DNA of 64,000 bases from Aidingimonas lacisalsi (GCF_008079445.1 NZ_VRYH01000005.1:62001-126000), one strand, 5' to 3'. Counted from the stretch's first letter, positions 54,466 through 64,000 are shown. Notes: generated from the sequence alone by a model not told the origin. Numbers and translations are program-made.

Positions 54466-55650
54466 TCAGTCACGTCCGGCACGCCCTGCCAAGGTTCGCA
54501 ATCCGATATTCCCGATCGACGCAACCCCCAGCATCGTCAATACCATCGGCCAGGCACTCTCGATCTCGAACGCGCCTACCAGGACACCGGACAGGGCACC
54601 ACTCGTGAACTGGATGCTGCCCAGCAATGCCGTTGCCGTCGCACTCATGTGGGAAAAGTGATCCAGCAGTGACGAGATGGCATTGGGGGCGATCAGTCCC
54701 ATCACCCCCATGAACAGCATGATCAACGGCACCACCGTCCATAGCGAATCCAGTCCCGCAGCCACCAACGCAACCAGCAGCATCGCAACGACCCACTGGA
54801 TGGCCAGGCCGAGGGCGAGGTTCTGCTGCGGGCTACGACGGCGCAACAGACGGATATTGAGACGGTTGGAAGATGCCATCACGACCACGTTCGCCCCGAA
54901 TACCAACGGGTAGACGGCCGGAGATAACCCATAATATTCCATATAGATAAACGGCGAGGCGGTCACGAAAGCGAACATGCCGGCAAAGGCCATCGCCACG
55001 GCACAGATGTAGCCCATCGCCTCGCGGTGCCGTAGCACGCTGAGGTAGTTGCGCAATACTTGCTGCGGCGAGGCTGCCGGCAGGTTCGGATCTCGCGTTT
55101 CGGGCAGTTGCGTTTTCAGCAGCCACATCAGAAAGGCGGCATAGACGGCAAGAAAGACGAACACCAACCACCAATCCGCTAGATACAACAAACCACTGCC
55201 TACCGCGGGTGCCGCCAATGGCGCCAGCATCATGATCATCGCCATGGTCGACATGACCTTGGCTGCCTCACGGCCACTGAAACAATCGCGCACGATAGCC
55301 GCGGAATTGACCACACAGGCGCCGCCTCCCAGCGCCTGGACGAAACGCCATGCCCAGAGCGTATAGAGCGACTCGACCTGAGTGATCGCCAGACTGGCAA
55401 TCATGAAGACCGTCAGGCCCCCCAACAATACTGGCTTACGCCCCACGCGATCCGACAACGGCCCACAGGTCAACTGCCCCAGCGCAAAGCCGAACAGAAA
55501 CACGCTGACCGACAGCTCGGTGCGATGGATACTGGCTCCCACGGCTTCGGCCAAGGCCGGCATAGCGGGAAGGTAGGCATCAATGGCAAATGGGGCCAAT
55601 GCCGTATTGGCAGCCACCAACAAGGCGACACGACGCGCGCTGAGTGACAA
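54466..55650 (-). CDS. Bcr/CflA-family multidrug exporter (MFS)
   Basis: This 394-aa drug:H+ antiporter has twelve helices. The DHA1 motifs are LGQLTCGPLSDRVGRKPVLLGG (motif A between helices 2 and 3), WRFVQALGGGACVVNSAAIVRD and LAPLAAPAVGSGLL, all characteristic of Bcr/CflA. It begins TLSARR-like with TTG at 55650: AAGGAG lies 8 nt upstream, whereas a TTG ten codons earlier has no ribosome site. Likely substrates are bicyclomycin, chloramphenicol or cellular metabolites (family knowledge only). Confidence 0.9.
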   Translation of the reverse strand: MSLSARRVALLVAANTALAPFAIDAYLPAMPALAEAVGASIHRTELSVSVFLFGFALGQLTCGPLSDRVGRKPVLLGGLTVFMIASLAITQVESLYTLWAWRFVQALGGGACVVNSAAIVRDCFSGREAAKVMSTMAMIMMLAPLAAPAVGSGLLYLADWWLVFVFLAVYAAFLMWLLKTQLPETRDPNLPAASPQQVLRNYLSVLRHREAMGYICAVAMAFAGMFAFVTASPFIYMEYYGLSPAVYPLVFGANVVVMASSNRLNIRLLRRRSPQQNLALGLAIQWVVAMLLVALVAAGLDSLWTVVPLIMLFMGVMGLIAPNAISSLLDHFSHMSATATALLGSIQFTSGALSGVLVGAFEIESAWPMVLTMLGVASIGNIGLRTLAGRAGRD

Positions 55651-55768
55651 GGGGCACACTCCTTGGCCTGCAGAAAACAAAAGATAGGGCGCTAATGATA
55701 GCCGATTTCGCCGACTAGCGGAAAAGACAATTCACCAGACGCCCAGGGCCGGGAGAGGCGTGCACGAT

Positions 55769-56278
55769 TCACTCTACGTGGTCATGGGCTTTCTGTGCTT
55801 CGAGCAGATCCACCAGTGGCTGGAACTCTTCGCGATTATGTTCGTTCATGCGCATCAGGATACGGTGGGCCTCGAGAATGCGCTGTTGAAGATCCGATTC
55901 ATCCGCTTCGATCTGTGGAAGCTCGTCCAGCTCCGACGGCTCGGTCAGCGGTGTTTCGACCAGGGTAAAAAAGTGCGAGAAGCCCATGACATCCAGCATG
56001 CGCTGGACATCGGGGTTGTCGGCGACGATCGTCGGTGGTTGCTCGAGGCGCCCTTTCACCGCCATCGCGACCTTGGCCAGAAATCCCAATGCGGTCGAGT
56101 CCACATTGGTTGCCTCACGCAAATCAACCATGACCGCCTTGAGTCCCGGCGTCTCGGCCAGCCGAGCGGCCTGCTGATCCAGAGTGGCACACAGGGTCAG
56201 CCGTACATCGCCACATAATTTAAGCACGAAGACACCCGAATCGAATGCTGCCTTCAGTCGCCCTTCATGCATTATCAT
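55769..56278 (-). CDS. STAS-domain anti-sigma factor antagonist
   Basis: This 169-aa protein begins with a STAS domain (residues about 5-95): GVFVLKLCGDVRLTLCATLD, then VDLREATNVDSTALGFLAKVA, where DST carries the phosphorylatable Ser. A helical acidic C-terminal extension of about 65 residues (LQQRILEAHRILMRMNEHNREEF) follows. It overlaps the PP2C gene upstream by 14 bp, so the phosphatase likely acts on it. This resembles the Pseudomonas partner-switching pair HsbR/HsbA and the conserved mlaA-PP2C-STAS cluster. The start could also be the ATG at 56272. Confidence 0.85.
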   Translation of the reverse strand: MIMHEGRLKAAFDSGVFVLKLCGDVRLTLCATLDQQAARLAETPGLKAVMVDLREATNVDSTALGFLAKVAMAVKGRLEQPPTIVADNPDVQRMLDVMGFSHFFTLVETPLTEPSELDELPQIEADESDLQQRILEAHRILMRMNEHNREEFQPLVDLLEAQKAHDHVE

Positions 56279-57461
56279 CGCCAAACCCATTCAACGTCAT
56301 GATCGTCAAGTCATCCGGAAGCTCTTCATGCCCCGGTGCACGTTGAATAACGGCGTCTTCGTCATTATCCGGCACGTCACCGAGCGCCAAGCTTCCCCGT
56401 AGTGCCACCAGATCCGTACTAGTCAGCACCAGACGCTCGAGTTCCTTGAGCCGTAGGTCAAGCGTATCGCCCGACAGACACTCCAGTATGCCATCCGAAC
56501 ACAGCCACAGCCGAAAATCCTGCGGCAGTGCTATACCCAGACTGGGATATTCAACACCGGGAAACAAGCCCACCGGCATGCCTTCCCCCGGTAACGTGCT
56601 TACCTCGCCATCGGCGACCAGCAGCGGCATAGGCATCTGGGCCCCCATGGAATAATGGAGATAGCGACGCGCATGGTCGATAACGCCAACGAACAGGGTC
56701 GCATGCTTACCGATACCGGTATCCATCAATTCCTGATTGAGCTTGTCAAGCCAAGTCGGCGGCAAGCGTTCCGGATCCTGACCGTCCCACTCCCCTAACC
56801 AGTGGTTACAGAGGTATTTGAGCAGCACGGTCACGAAAGCCGACGACGCGCCATGACCCGACACATCGGCAAAATAGAATACGCTGAATCGTTCGTCATA
56901 GCGATGAAAATCGAGGAAGTCGCCGGACAGATAAAGCGACGGCGCAAGCCAATAGTCATAGGTCACTCCCGCAATCGTCTGGGGACGCACCGGCAGTAAC
57001 TTGCGCTGTATATGTCCACCTGCCTGCTGGTCGAGACGCAGCATGGCCAAATGCGTTTCCAGCGTTTCATTGAGTTCGGCGAGATTCACCCGATCCTGCT
57101 CGTGTTCCTCGGCCAGGCGGCGGTTGTCGATCACCTTGCCGATCATGCGGCGCAGGATGTCACCATGCCGCAGCGGGTCGATAATATAATCCACCATGCC
57201 GGCATCCACCGCCTTGAGCAGATCACTGTCAAGCCGCGATTCGCTGACGACCATCGTCGGCAATCGGGCCGTCAGGGCCGGCCACTCATGTGCGGGAACG
57301 GCCCGCGAATGCGCCACGATCAACTCGGTCTCGATGGGCAGATCTTCGATACGCTCCGCCGCGACGACGGCGAACTCCCCCCTGGCAATGGTTTCAGCCA
57401 ACGCATCGCGATCAAGCCCCGGCCGATCGATAATACCGATCAAACGTCGCTGGTTTGCCAT
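56265..57461 (-). CDS. PP2C (SpoIIE-type) phosphatase with a degenerate receiver domain
   Basis: This 398-aa protein has an N-terminal receiver-like fold (about 1-120), a short coiled segment (DRVNLAELNETLETHLAML) and a C-terminal SpoIIE/PP2C phosphatase (about 165-390; SGDFLDFHRYD, FADVSGHGASSAFVT and LCSDGILEC carry the metal-binding Asp residues). In the receiver, the position of the phosphoacceptor reads LIVAHS, without Asp, and the usual TKP is DYIIDPL, without Lys, so it is probably not phosphorylated. It lies 12 bp after mlaA and overlaps the STAS gene. Confidence 0.85.
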   Translation of the reverse strand: MANQRRLIGIIDRPGLDRDALAETIARGEFAVVAAERIEDLPIETELIVAHSRAVPAHEWPALTARLPTMVVSESRLDSDLLKAVDAGMVDYIIDPLRHGDILRRMIGKVIDNRRLAEEHEQDRVNLAELNETLETHLAMLRLDQQAGGHIQRKLLPVRPQTIAGVTYDYWLAPSLYLSGDFLDFHRYDERFSVFYFADVSGHGASSAFVTVLLKYLCNHWLGEWDGQDPERLPPTWLDKLNQELMDTGIGKHATLFVGVIDHARRYLHYSMGAQMPMPLLVADGEVSTLPGEGMPVGLFPGVEYPSLGIALPQDFRLWLCSDGILECLSGDTLDLRLKELERLVLTSTDLVALRGSLALGDVPDNDEDAVIQRAPGHEELPDDLTIMTLNGFGDDNA

Positions 57462-57473
57462 GGAATCCCCGCA

Positions 57474-58253
57474 CTAGTCGGCAAAGGCATCGTCGAAATC
57501 GTCATCATCGAAGTCGAACTCATCGCTGGCGAAGGGATCGTCACCCGCCTCGCCATCACTAATCTCGAAACGTCGCCGCTGCAGGTAGCTATCACGAATG
57601 AAGCTATAGCGGTCGCCACGGATCAACTCTTCCTGCTCCAGGAATCCGGCACGGGCATCGACGACACGCAGAAACGTCAGACCATAGCGTGTCGGGTCAT
57701 CGTCGATATAGGTCAGCGGATATGTGTACATGTCAGCAGGCAAGCCGGCCGTATCACGCACCGTACTGGGGCCCAGCAACGGTAGGACCAGGTAGGGCCC
57801 CGACTCCATCCCCCATACGCCGAGTGTCTGTCCAAAGTCTTCGTCATGGACTGTCAGCCCCATGGGGGTAGCGTAATCGAGCAGCCCACCCACGCCAACG
57901 ATGCTATTCACCAGGAACCGCCCCGTTGAGACACCGGCATTGCCTGGTTTGCCTTGCAGGACGCTATTCAGCGCGGTACGGATTTCTCCCAGGTTGGAAA
58001 AGAAATTACCGACGCCAATCTGTATCGGCTCAGGCGCCACGGCATCATAACCCTGCGCCACAGGCTTGAGCGCATAGCGGTCGATCACCTCATTGAAAGC
58101 GAACACGCCGCGATTGAAGCCTTCCCATGGATCCTCGGGATGACGATCTTCCTCGGCTGGCTGACTGGCACACCCCGTCAGCAGCACCGCTCCCAGCAAT
58201 GATAGACCTAGTTGACGGATATTCACGTTCCCAGGCGTTCCCTTGCGTGTCAT
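57474..58253 (-). CDS. mlaA: outer-membrane lipid-asymmetry lipoprotein MlaA (VacJ)
   Basis: This 259-aa lipoprotein removes phospholipids from the outer leaflet of the outer membrane and passes them to MlaC. The lipobox is LLTGC (Cys28). Family motifs are DPWEGFNRGVFAFNEVIDRYALKPVAQGY, NFFSNLGEIRTALNSVLQGK and GVWGMESGPYLVLPLLGPSTVRD. The C-terminus is very acidic (DEFDFDDDDFDDAFAD). AAGGTGA precedes the ATG. It leads an operon with the PP2C/STAS pair, suggesting envelope-linked partner switching. Confidence 0.95.
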   Translation of the reverse strand: MTRKGTPGNVNIRQLGLSLLGAVLLTGCASQPAEEDRHPEDPWEGFNRGVFAFNEVIDRYALKPVAQGYDAVAPEPIQIGVGNFFSNLGEIRTALNSVLQGKPGNAGVSTGRFLVNSIVGVGGLLDYATPMGLTVHDEDFGQTLGVWGMESGPYLVLPLLGPSTVRDTAGLPADMYTYPLTYIDDDPTRYGLTFLRVVDARAGFLEQEELIRGDRYSFIRDSYLQRRRFEISDGEAGDDPFASDEFDFDDDDFDDAFAD

Positions 58254-58370
58254 CGACTCACCTTATGTTGTCCTATCTCGTACATCGCGATTATCGCATC
58301 CTAGTGACCATCTTCCTCGCGTCTTGCTTTGCTTGCTACCCTAGCGCAGAACTGCATAGTCAGCGAATTA

Positions 58371-61300
58371 TTATGATCCCGTGATTTCCGACCATCGACG
58401 CTCCAACCGCTTCTCGGAAACCGGCATCAAGGTTCCCAACTGCTGGGCGAAAAACGAGACGCGCAACTCCTCGATCCACCAGCCGAACTCATCGAGCCGC
58501 GCATCCTCGACACCACGTCGCCGGCCAGCTTTACGTCGCTCGTCCAGACGCGTTTCGAAATCCTGTATTCGCTGCATCAACATCTGATCGCGCTGACGCT
58601 CACGCGGCGCTTTTTCCAGACGAATGGAAGCCGCCTCCATGTAGCGTGGGTAGTGTTCCAGCCAACCACCCGCTTCGACCACGAACCCTGGGTGAATCAA
58701 ACGCTGCATCTGTGCCTTGATATCACTGTATACCAGTGCCAACGCCAGGCTCAGATTCCCTTTCAACGCCTTGGTGACTGCCAGATGACCGGTCAACACC
58801 TTTTCCAGGACGGAAACCAGATGCTCTCCATGCGGTACCAGCCCCGCCCGGGTCGCGTCGAGCCGCTCATACAACGCCTCCCGAGAGCGTGGCAGAGGAT
58901 CGGTTGCGACCACTTGCAGGAACGTGGCCGATACCACGTCATCGATCAACTGCTGCTTGCTGCCGACCTTGGCGAACAGCAACGCACAACGCTCGAGTCC
59001 GTCAAGTCGCTTGAGCATGCGCACTTGATCCGGCAAGCGCTGCATGGCAAGACGCTTGATACCTTGTCGATGCGCTTCACGCGCCTTCTCGGCGTGATCG
59101 AACAGTTCGACGCCGAGGCCATGCTCTCCATCGACCAGTGCCGGATAGGCTTCCACACGAATCCCTGCCTGCGTCGTCACCCGCGATTCGGGTAGCGGTG
59201 TCGAGGGTAAGTCATCGAGCTGATGATCCACCTGGGCCTGGCTGGCCAACGACTTGGCACCTTCGCTGGCCGCATGCTCAAAGCGCTGAATCAATGCATC
59301 GAGGTCCCGCCCCTCGCCCAACACCTTGCCGTGCTGATCGACCACACGCAGATTCATCACCAGGTGAGGATCGAGTTGATCGACCCGCCAGTCATCCGGC
59401 GATAGACGCAGACCGGTCTTGACACGCAGAAACTCACCCAGTGCTGTCGTCAGCGGCACATCATCGGGCTGCATGGCTTCCAGGGCGGCATCCACCCAAT
59501 CTGGAATCGGCACGACCTGGCGACGCACGGATTTCGGCAGCGCCTTGAGCAGCGCGATGCATTTCTCCCGCAACAGCCCCGGCACCAGCCACTCGAGGCG
59601 GTCCCGCGGCAATTGCGACAGCATCGCGGCCGGTACCGTCAGTGTCACACCATCATCCGAGGCGCCGGGCCGAAAATGATAACTCAGTGGATAACGAACA
59701 CTGCCGAGGTTCAGCTCGTCAGGATACTGCTCGACAGTGACATCCTCAGCCTCACGGGCCATCAGAGCGGCCTTGTCGAGCTTGAGAATATCGGGTGTCT
59801 CCGTCTCCGCTTCCCGACGCCAGCGCTCGAAGCCCTTGCCATTGACGATATCCGTCGGAATACGTTCATCGTAAAAGGCGAATAACGTCTCCTCGTCCAC
59901 CAGGATATCCCGGCGACGTGCACGATCTTCCAGGTCTTCGACTTCCCCGATCAGGGCGCGATTATGGGTAAAGAACTCCGCCTGCGTGCGGTACTCCCCT
60001 TCGACCAGGGCACGCCGAATAAAGAGTTCACGCGCCTCGGCCGGGGCAATGGGACCGTAATGCACTTTACGCCGAGCGACGATCGGTAAACCAAACAGTG
60101 TCACCTGCTCGAAAGCCACGACCTGGGCACGCTTCATTTCCCAGTGCGGCTCACTGTAGCTTCGCTTGACCAGATGACCGGCCAATGGCTCGACCCAGGC
60201 GGGATCGATACGTGCCACCTGGCGGGCAAACAGTTGCGACGTTTCCACCAGCTCGAATGCCATCAGCCACCTGGGACGCTTCTTGGCCAACCCCGAGCCG
60301 GGATGAATGAGAAACTTGCGATTCCGTGCCCCCAAGTAGTCACGATTCTCCAACCACTGGCCGATATTCGACAGCAACCCTGTCAATAGCGACTGATGCA
60401 ACCTGACGGTGTTTCGATGCTGCTGTTCGCCCACATTGGCCGTACCGTCCGTCGACGTGGTCGCGGCAGGTTGTGCCGGCGGCACCTCGATATCCATGTC
60501 GCGGAGTAACTGACGCAATTGACGGAAGGTGTCGTGCCACTCACGCAAACGCACATAGTTGAGGTAATTGTCACGACACCAGCGGCGCAATTGATTGCCG
60601 GATAGCTCGTTTCGTGCCGTCTCGAAGCCATCCCATAGGTTCAACCAAACGACAAAGTCGGAGTCGGGATCGTCCCAGCGCCGGTGAGCCTGATCGGCAG
60701 CCTGGCGTTTCTCCGCCGGGCGGTCGCGCGGGTCCTGGATCGCCAGCGCACTGACCACGATCAACACCTCACGCAGGCTATCGTTCTCGGCCCCGGCAAT
60801 CAGCATGCGAGCCAGACGCGGATCGATGGGGAGACGAGCCAGGCGACGGCCGGTCGCTGTCAAACGTTGACGCGCGTCCACGGCTCCAAGCTCGAACAGC
60901 ACCCGAAAGCCGTCCTTGATGAAGCGTCGATCGGGGGGATCGACGAACGGAAACGCTTCGATGTCGCCTAGCTTCAGCGACAGCATCGACAGGATCACCG
61001 ACGCCAGATTGGTACGCTGAATCTCGGGTTCGGTGAATGCGGGACGTGCCAGAAAATCGTCTTCATCGTAAAGCCGGATACACACGCCCTCGGCAATGCG
61101 GCCACAACGACCTTTGCGCTGCTCGGCGCTAGCCTGACTGACAGGCTCCACCGGTAGCCGCTGGATCTTGGCGCGATAGCTGTAGCGGCTGATTCGCACC
61201 AGTCCGGGGTCGATCACATAGCGGATACCGGGAACCGTCAGCGACGTTTCGGCCACGTTGGTGGCCAACACGATACGCCGGCCGCTATGCGAGGCGAAGA

Positions 61301-62366
61301 CACGGTTCTGTTCGCTATTGGAGAGTCGGGCGTAAAGCGGCAGGATCTCGGTATCGCGTAACTGGGCCCGACGCAGCGTATCGGCAGTCTCACGAATCTC
61401 GCGCTCGCCAGGCAGAAAGACCAGGACGTCGCGCGGACCGTGCAGCCAGCCCTTTTCCCGTTCGATGGACTGAATCTCTTCCACGGCATGCAGGATCCCT
61501 TCCTGCAGAGTGCGATCCTCTTCATCGTCGGCATCACGAACCAGCGGGCGATAGCGGGTTTCCACCGGGTAGGTACGACCACTGACCTCCACGACGGGTG
61601 CTGGTTCCCGCTCGCCAAAATGGGCGGCGAAACGCTCGACATCGATGGTCGCCGAGGTGATGATGATCTTGAGGTCCGGCCTCCGTTGAGTCAGCCGTTT
61701 GAGGTAACCCAACAGGAAATCGATATTGAGGCTGCGTTCATGCGCTTCATCGATGATGATCGCTTCGTAACGCGACAAATCGGGGTCGTGCTGAGTCTCG
61801 GCCAGCAGAATACCGTCGGTCATCAGCTTGATGAGCGTATCGTCGCCAGTCTGGTCCGTGAAGCGCACCTGGTATCCGACCTGCTCACCCAAGGGAACCT
61901 GCAACTCTTCGGCCAACCGGGTAGCCACCGAACGCGCGGCCAGACGCCTGGGCTGCGTATGACCGATCAGCCCGCGACGCCCCAAACCAAGTTCCAGACA
62001 CAGCTTGGGCAACTGCGTCGTCTTGCCCGACCCGGTTTCTCCCGCGACCACCACGACCTGATGATCGTTCAGCGCCTCGAGGATATCCTTGCGCCGCTCG
62101 ACAACCGGAAGTTCTTCAGGATAATCGAGCCGTACGGTCGCTTGAGAGCGACGCTCTACCGCCGCCAGCGAGCGCTCCAAGCGGTGCTCGATATCATTCA
62201 ACCCCCGGTCTACGGGCTTGCCGTCGCGCGCCCGACGCCGCAGCCCCGACAAGCGACGGCGAAACTCATGGGCATCGCGCAGCATCGCCTCGTCGAGCCG
62301 TGCGGATAGTGCATCGATACGGGGTTGTGCATGGGAATCGGCAGGACGCGTAGTCGTGGTGCTCAA
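58371..62366 (-). CDS. hrpA: ATP-dependent RNA helicase HrpA
   Basis: This 1331-aa DEAH-box helicase contains Walker A GETGSGKTTQLPK, DEAH in IIDEAHERSLNIDF, SATIDVERF (motif III) and QRKGRCGRIAEG (motif VI), followed by HA2/OB-fold domains and the long C-terminal region of about 600 residues characteristic of HrpA (DUF3418). In E. coli it resolves stalled ribosomes. The preferred start is TTG 62366, which has AGAGG 5 nt upstream; a TTG nine codons earlier lacks a ribosome site. The size fits E. coli HrpA (1300 aa). Confidence 0.95.
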   Translation of the reverse strand: MSTTTTRPADSHAQPRIDALSARLDEAMLRDAHEFRRRLSGLRRRARDGKPVDRGLNDIEHRLERSLAAVERRSQATVRLDYPEELPVVERRKDILEALNDHQVVVVAGETGSGKTTQLPKLCLELGLGRRGLIGHTQPRRLAARSVATRLAEELQVPLGEQVGYQVRFTDQTGDDTLIKLMTDGILLAETQHDPDLSRYEAIIIDEAHERSLNIDFLLGYLKRLTQRRPDLKIIITSATIDVERFAAHFGEREPAPVVEVSGRTYPVETRYRPLVRDADDEEDRTLQEGILHAVEEIQSIEREKGWLHGPRDVLVFLPGEREIRETADTLRRAQLRDTEILPLYARLSNSEQNRVFASHSGRRIVLATNVAETSLTVPGIRYVIDPGLVRISRYSYRAKIQRLPVEPVSQASAEQRKGRCGRIAEGVCIRLYDEDDFLARPAFTEPEIQRTNLASVILSMLSLKLGDIEAFPFVDPPDRRFIKDGFRVLFELGAVDARQRLTATGRRLARLPIDPRLARMLIAGAENDSLREVLIVVSALAIQDPRDRPAEKRQAADQAHRRWDDPDSDFVVWLNLWDGFETARNELSGNQLRRWCRDNYLNYVRLREWHDTFRQLRQLLRDMDIEVPPAQPAATTSTDGTANVGEQQHRNTVRLHQSLLTGLLSNIGQWLENRDYLGARNRKFLIHPGSGLAKKRPRWLMAFELVETSQLFARQVARIDPAWVEPLAGHLVKRSYSEPHWEMKRAQVVAFEQVTLFGLPIVARRKVHYGPIAPAEARELFIRRALVEGEYRTQAEFFTHNRALIGEVEDLEDRARRRDILVDEETLFAFYDERIPTDIVNGKGFERWRREAETETPDILKLDKAALMAREAEDVTVEQYPDELNLGSVRYPLSYHFRPGASDDGVTLTVPAAMLSQLPRDRLEWLVPGLLREKCIALLKALPKSVRRQVVPIPDWVDAALEAMQPDDVPLTTALGEFLRVKTGLRLSPDDWRVDQLDPHLVMNLRVVDQHGKVLGEGRDLDALIQRFEHAASEGAKSLASQAQVDHQLDDLPSTPLPESRVTTQAGIRVEAYPALVDGEHGLGVELFDHAEKAREAHRQGIKRLAMQRLPDQVRMLKRLDGLERCALLFAKVGSKQQLIDDVVSATFLQVVATDPLPRSREALYERLDATRAGLVPHGEHLVSVLEKVLTGHLAVTKALKGNLSLALALVYSDIKAQMQRLIHPGFVVEAGGWLEHYPRYMEAASIRLEKAPRERQRDQMLMQRIQDFETRLDERRKAGRRRGVEDARLDEFGWWIEELRVSFFAQQLGTLMPVSEKRLERRWSEITGS

Positions 62367-62478
62367 GCGAACCTCTTTCGATCGAAACGACAACGAACCA
62401 CACTCACCAGGAGTGCAAAGACGTCATTGTAACGCTCCACGAGGCGACGCGCCTAATCTTCCCCTGACCGACGCGTCG

Positions 62479-64000
62479 TCAATCGGCGGTATCGCGGAGC
62501 TCGCGACGCAATACTTTGCCCACGTTGGTCTTGGGTAACTCATCGCGAAAGGCCACGTACTTCGGCACCTTGTAAGCGGTCAATTGTTCCTTGCACCAGG
62601 CGCGCAATGACTCCGCATCCAGTTCGGCATTACGCGACACTACGAACAGCTTGATCGCTTCGCCGGCGTTATCATCGGACACCCCGACTGCGGCTACCTC
62701 GACAACATCCGGATGACCGGCCACGATATCCTCGATCTCGTTCGGGTACACGTTGAAGCCGGACACATTGATCATATCTTTCTTGCGGTCGACGATGCGA
62801 ATATAGCCATCTTCCTGCAGCACAGCGATGTCGCCGGTGTGAAACCAGCCATCAGCATCGATGGCCTGGGCGGTATCATCATCGCACTGCCAATAGCCTT
62901 TCATCACTTGCGGCCCTCTAACGCACAGCTCCCCCGCTTCACCGAATGGCAGATCGCTCCCGTCCGGTGCCACGGACCTGACCGACGTCCCGACGACCGG
63001 CTTGCCGATGGTACCCAGTTGAATGGCATTCACCGGATTGAAGCTGACCACAGGCGACGTCTCGGTCAATCCATAGCCTTCAGCGACTGGACAGCCTGTC
63101 ACCTCTTCCCAGCGGCGAGCGACCGGCTGAGTCAACGCCATGCCACCAGAGATGGTCAGTTTGAGGGACGAAAAGTCGAGACGCCTGAAGTCATCACGGT
63201 TGCAGAGTGCATTGAACAAGGTATTGAGACCGATGAAACCGCTGAAAGGCTGTGACCGCAACGTCTTGACGAACGTATCGAGATCGCGCGGGTTGGTGAT
63301 CAATACCGAATGGTTGCCGGTCTCGACCATGAACAGGCAGTTCACCGTGAACGTATAGATATGATAGACCGGCAACGGTGCAATGATGGTCTCGCATCCC
63401 TCGCCCAGCGCCGGCCCAATCGCCGCACGCGCCTGCAGCATGTTGGCGATCAGATTCCGATGGGTCAGCATCGCGCCTTTCGCCCTGCCCGTGGTACCGC
63501 CGGTGTACTGCAGAGCTGCAATATCCGTGGTCTCGCACTCGACATCGCGATGCGACGACCTCCGCCCACGGGCGAGGGTATGGCGAAACGAAAACGCCGA
63601 AGGCAACGAATAGCGCGGCACCATCTTCTTCACGTACTTGACGACGGAGTTGATCAGCCACCGTCTGGGCAGTCCGTGCAGATCGGCCAACTCGGTGACA
63701 ACGACATGTTCGATCATCGTTCTGTCGAGTACATGTGCCAGCTTGTCGGCCATATTGGCCAGAATCAGAATGGCCCTCGCCCCTGAATCGCTGAACTGGT
63801 AGGCCATTTCTCGTTCGGTGTAGAGCGGATTGGTATTGACCACGACCAGGCCGGCACGCAGCGCACCGAAGACGGCCACGGGGAATTGCAGGACATTGGG
63901 TAATTGAATGGCGATGCGATCGCCTGGCTCAAGGTCTGTCTCGTTCTGCAACCAAGCAGCGAAGTCGCCTGACAGACGATCGAGCTCCGCATAGGTCAGG
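62479..64000 (-). CDS. fadD: long-chain fatty acid-CoA ligase (FadD type), 5' end outside the window
   Basis: About 507 codons of an AMP-forming acyl-CoA synthetase are visible, open to the right edge. The ATP/AMP motif is YTGGTTGRAKGAMLTHRN, with A5 motif YGLTETSPVV, A7 GWFHTGDIAVL, A8 DRKKDMINVSGFNVYP and the C-terminal Lys region LPKTNVGKVLRREL. IALQLPN-like IAIQLPNVLQFPVAVFGAL near the N-terminal side fits FadD rather than acetyl-CoA synthetase. It would activate fatty acids for the FadE step encoded earlier in the window. It lies 112 bp upstream of hrpA on the same strand. Confidence 0.93.
   Translation of the reverse strand, partial: LTYAELDRLSGDFAAWLQNETDLEPGDRIAIQLPNVLQFPVAVFGALRAGLVVVNTNPLYTEREMAYQFSDSGARAILILANMADKLAHVLDRTMIEHVVVTELADLHGLPRRWLINSVVKYVKKMVPRYSLPSAFSFRHTLARGRRSSHRDVECETTDIAALQYTGGTTGRAKGAMLTHRNLIANMLQARAAIGPALGEGCETIIAPLPVYHIYTFTVNCLFMVETGNHSVLITNPRDLDTFVKTLRSQPFSGFIGLNTLFNALCNRDDFRRLDFSSLKLTISGGMALTQPVARRWEEVTGCPVAEGYGLTETSPVVSFNPVNAIQLGTIGKPVVGTSVRSVAPDGSDLPFGEAGELCVRGPQVMKGYWQCDDDTAQAIDADGWFHTGDIAVLQEDGYIRIVDRKKDMINVSGFNVYPNEIEDIVAGHPDVVEVAAVGVSDDNAGEAIKLFVVSRNAELDAESLRAWCKEQLTAYKVPKYVAFRDELPKTNVGKVLRRELRDTAD

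Noticed and set aside
61440-62309. 289-codon plus-strand frame
   Set aside because: Antisense of the hrpA helicase motifs, so a shadow.

Overview
The window reads as chromosomal DNA of a moderately halophilic gammaproteobacterium, most likely a Halomonadaceae member. This is inferred from the choline-to-betaine operon with a ChoX-type choline-binding protein, the LigB/FadE/HrpA/PstSCAB protein types, and moderately GC-rich coding sequence. Gene density is high. I see no insertion sequence, prophage, CRISPR array or rRNA gene. Most genes are recognisable housekeeping or accessory metabolism; the interest lies in operator sequences, gene overlaps, truncated genes and unusual gene pairings.

Layout. 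1-1500: 3' end of ligB running into an antisense tRNA-Asn, a second tRNA-Asn and an elongator tRNA-Met. 1.6-6.8 kb: choline uptake and oxidation (choX divergent from betI-betB-betA), ending in a clear terminator. 6.9-17.4 kb: fadE, then convergent sco/ctaG (cytochrome oxidase copper assembly), a three-gene crotonase / NDP-forming acyl-CoA synthetase / crotonase operon with a divergent RpiR-type regulator, a quinone oxidoreductase and a GNAT acetyltransferase. 17.8-23.8 kb: a kduD-like dehydrogenase and the glycerol-3-phosphate operon ugpBAECQ. 23.8-25.5 kb: a near-consensus LexA box between a possible small gene and a PA0069-type radical SAM protein, then a small winged-helix protein. 25.8-34.7 kb: an NbdA-like MHYT-AGDEF-EAL protein, chrA, pgpA, a fused and truncated two-component remnant, a Ca/Na antiporter, cobalamin adenosyltransferase, a miniature DUF533 protein, a flavin reductase and a YcaQ-type protein.

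34.7-43.5 kb: a periplasmic PQQ dehydrogenase with a separately encoded membrane anchor, a DmdC-like acyl-CoA dehydrogenase, a fatty acid desaturase, a short-chain dehydrogenase divergent from a thiolase, and crcB. 43.7-49.1 kb: an arsenic resistance island in two arms: arsH-acr3 (+), and arsC-arsR-gapdh-arsJ-ynfA (-). Both arms carry the same 27-bp promoter element. 49.2-53.7 kb: pstSCAB with a Pho box and no phoU in the expected place. 53.7-64 kb: a TauE/SafE permease, a Bcr/CflA exporter, an mlaA / PP2C phosphatase / STAS operon, hrpA, and the 3' part of a fadD-type ligase leaving the right edge.

Themes. (1) Phosphate: ugp and pst both have candidate Pho boxes and both carry a strong hairpin just after the binding-protein gene. 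(2) Fatty acid oxidation: fadE and the DmdC-like gene share a TCAAAC-N4-GTTTGA operator. (3) Arsenic: reduction, Acr3 efflux, ArsH and the ArsJ/GAPDH arsenate route lie next to the high-affinity phosphate transporter through which arsenate can enter.
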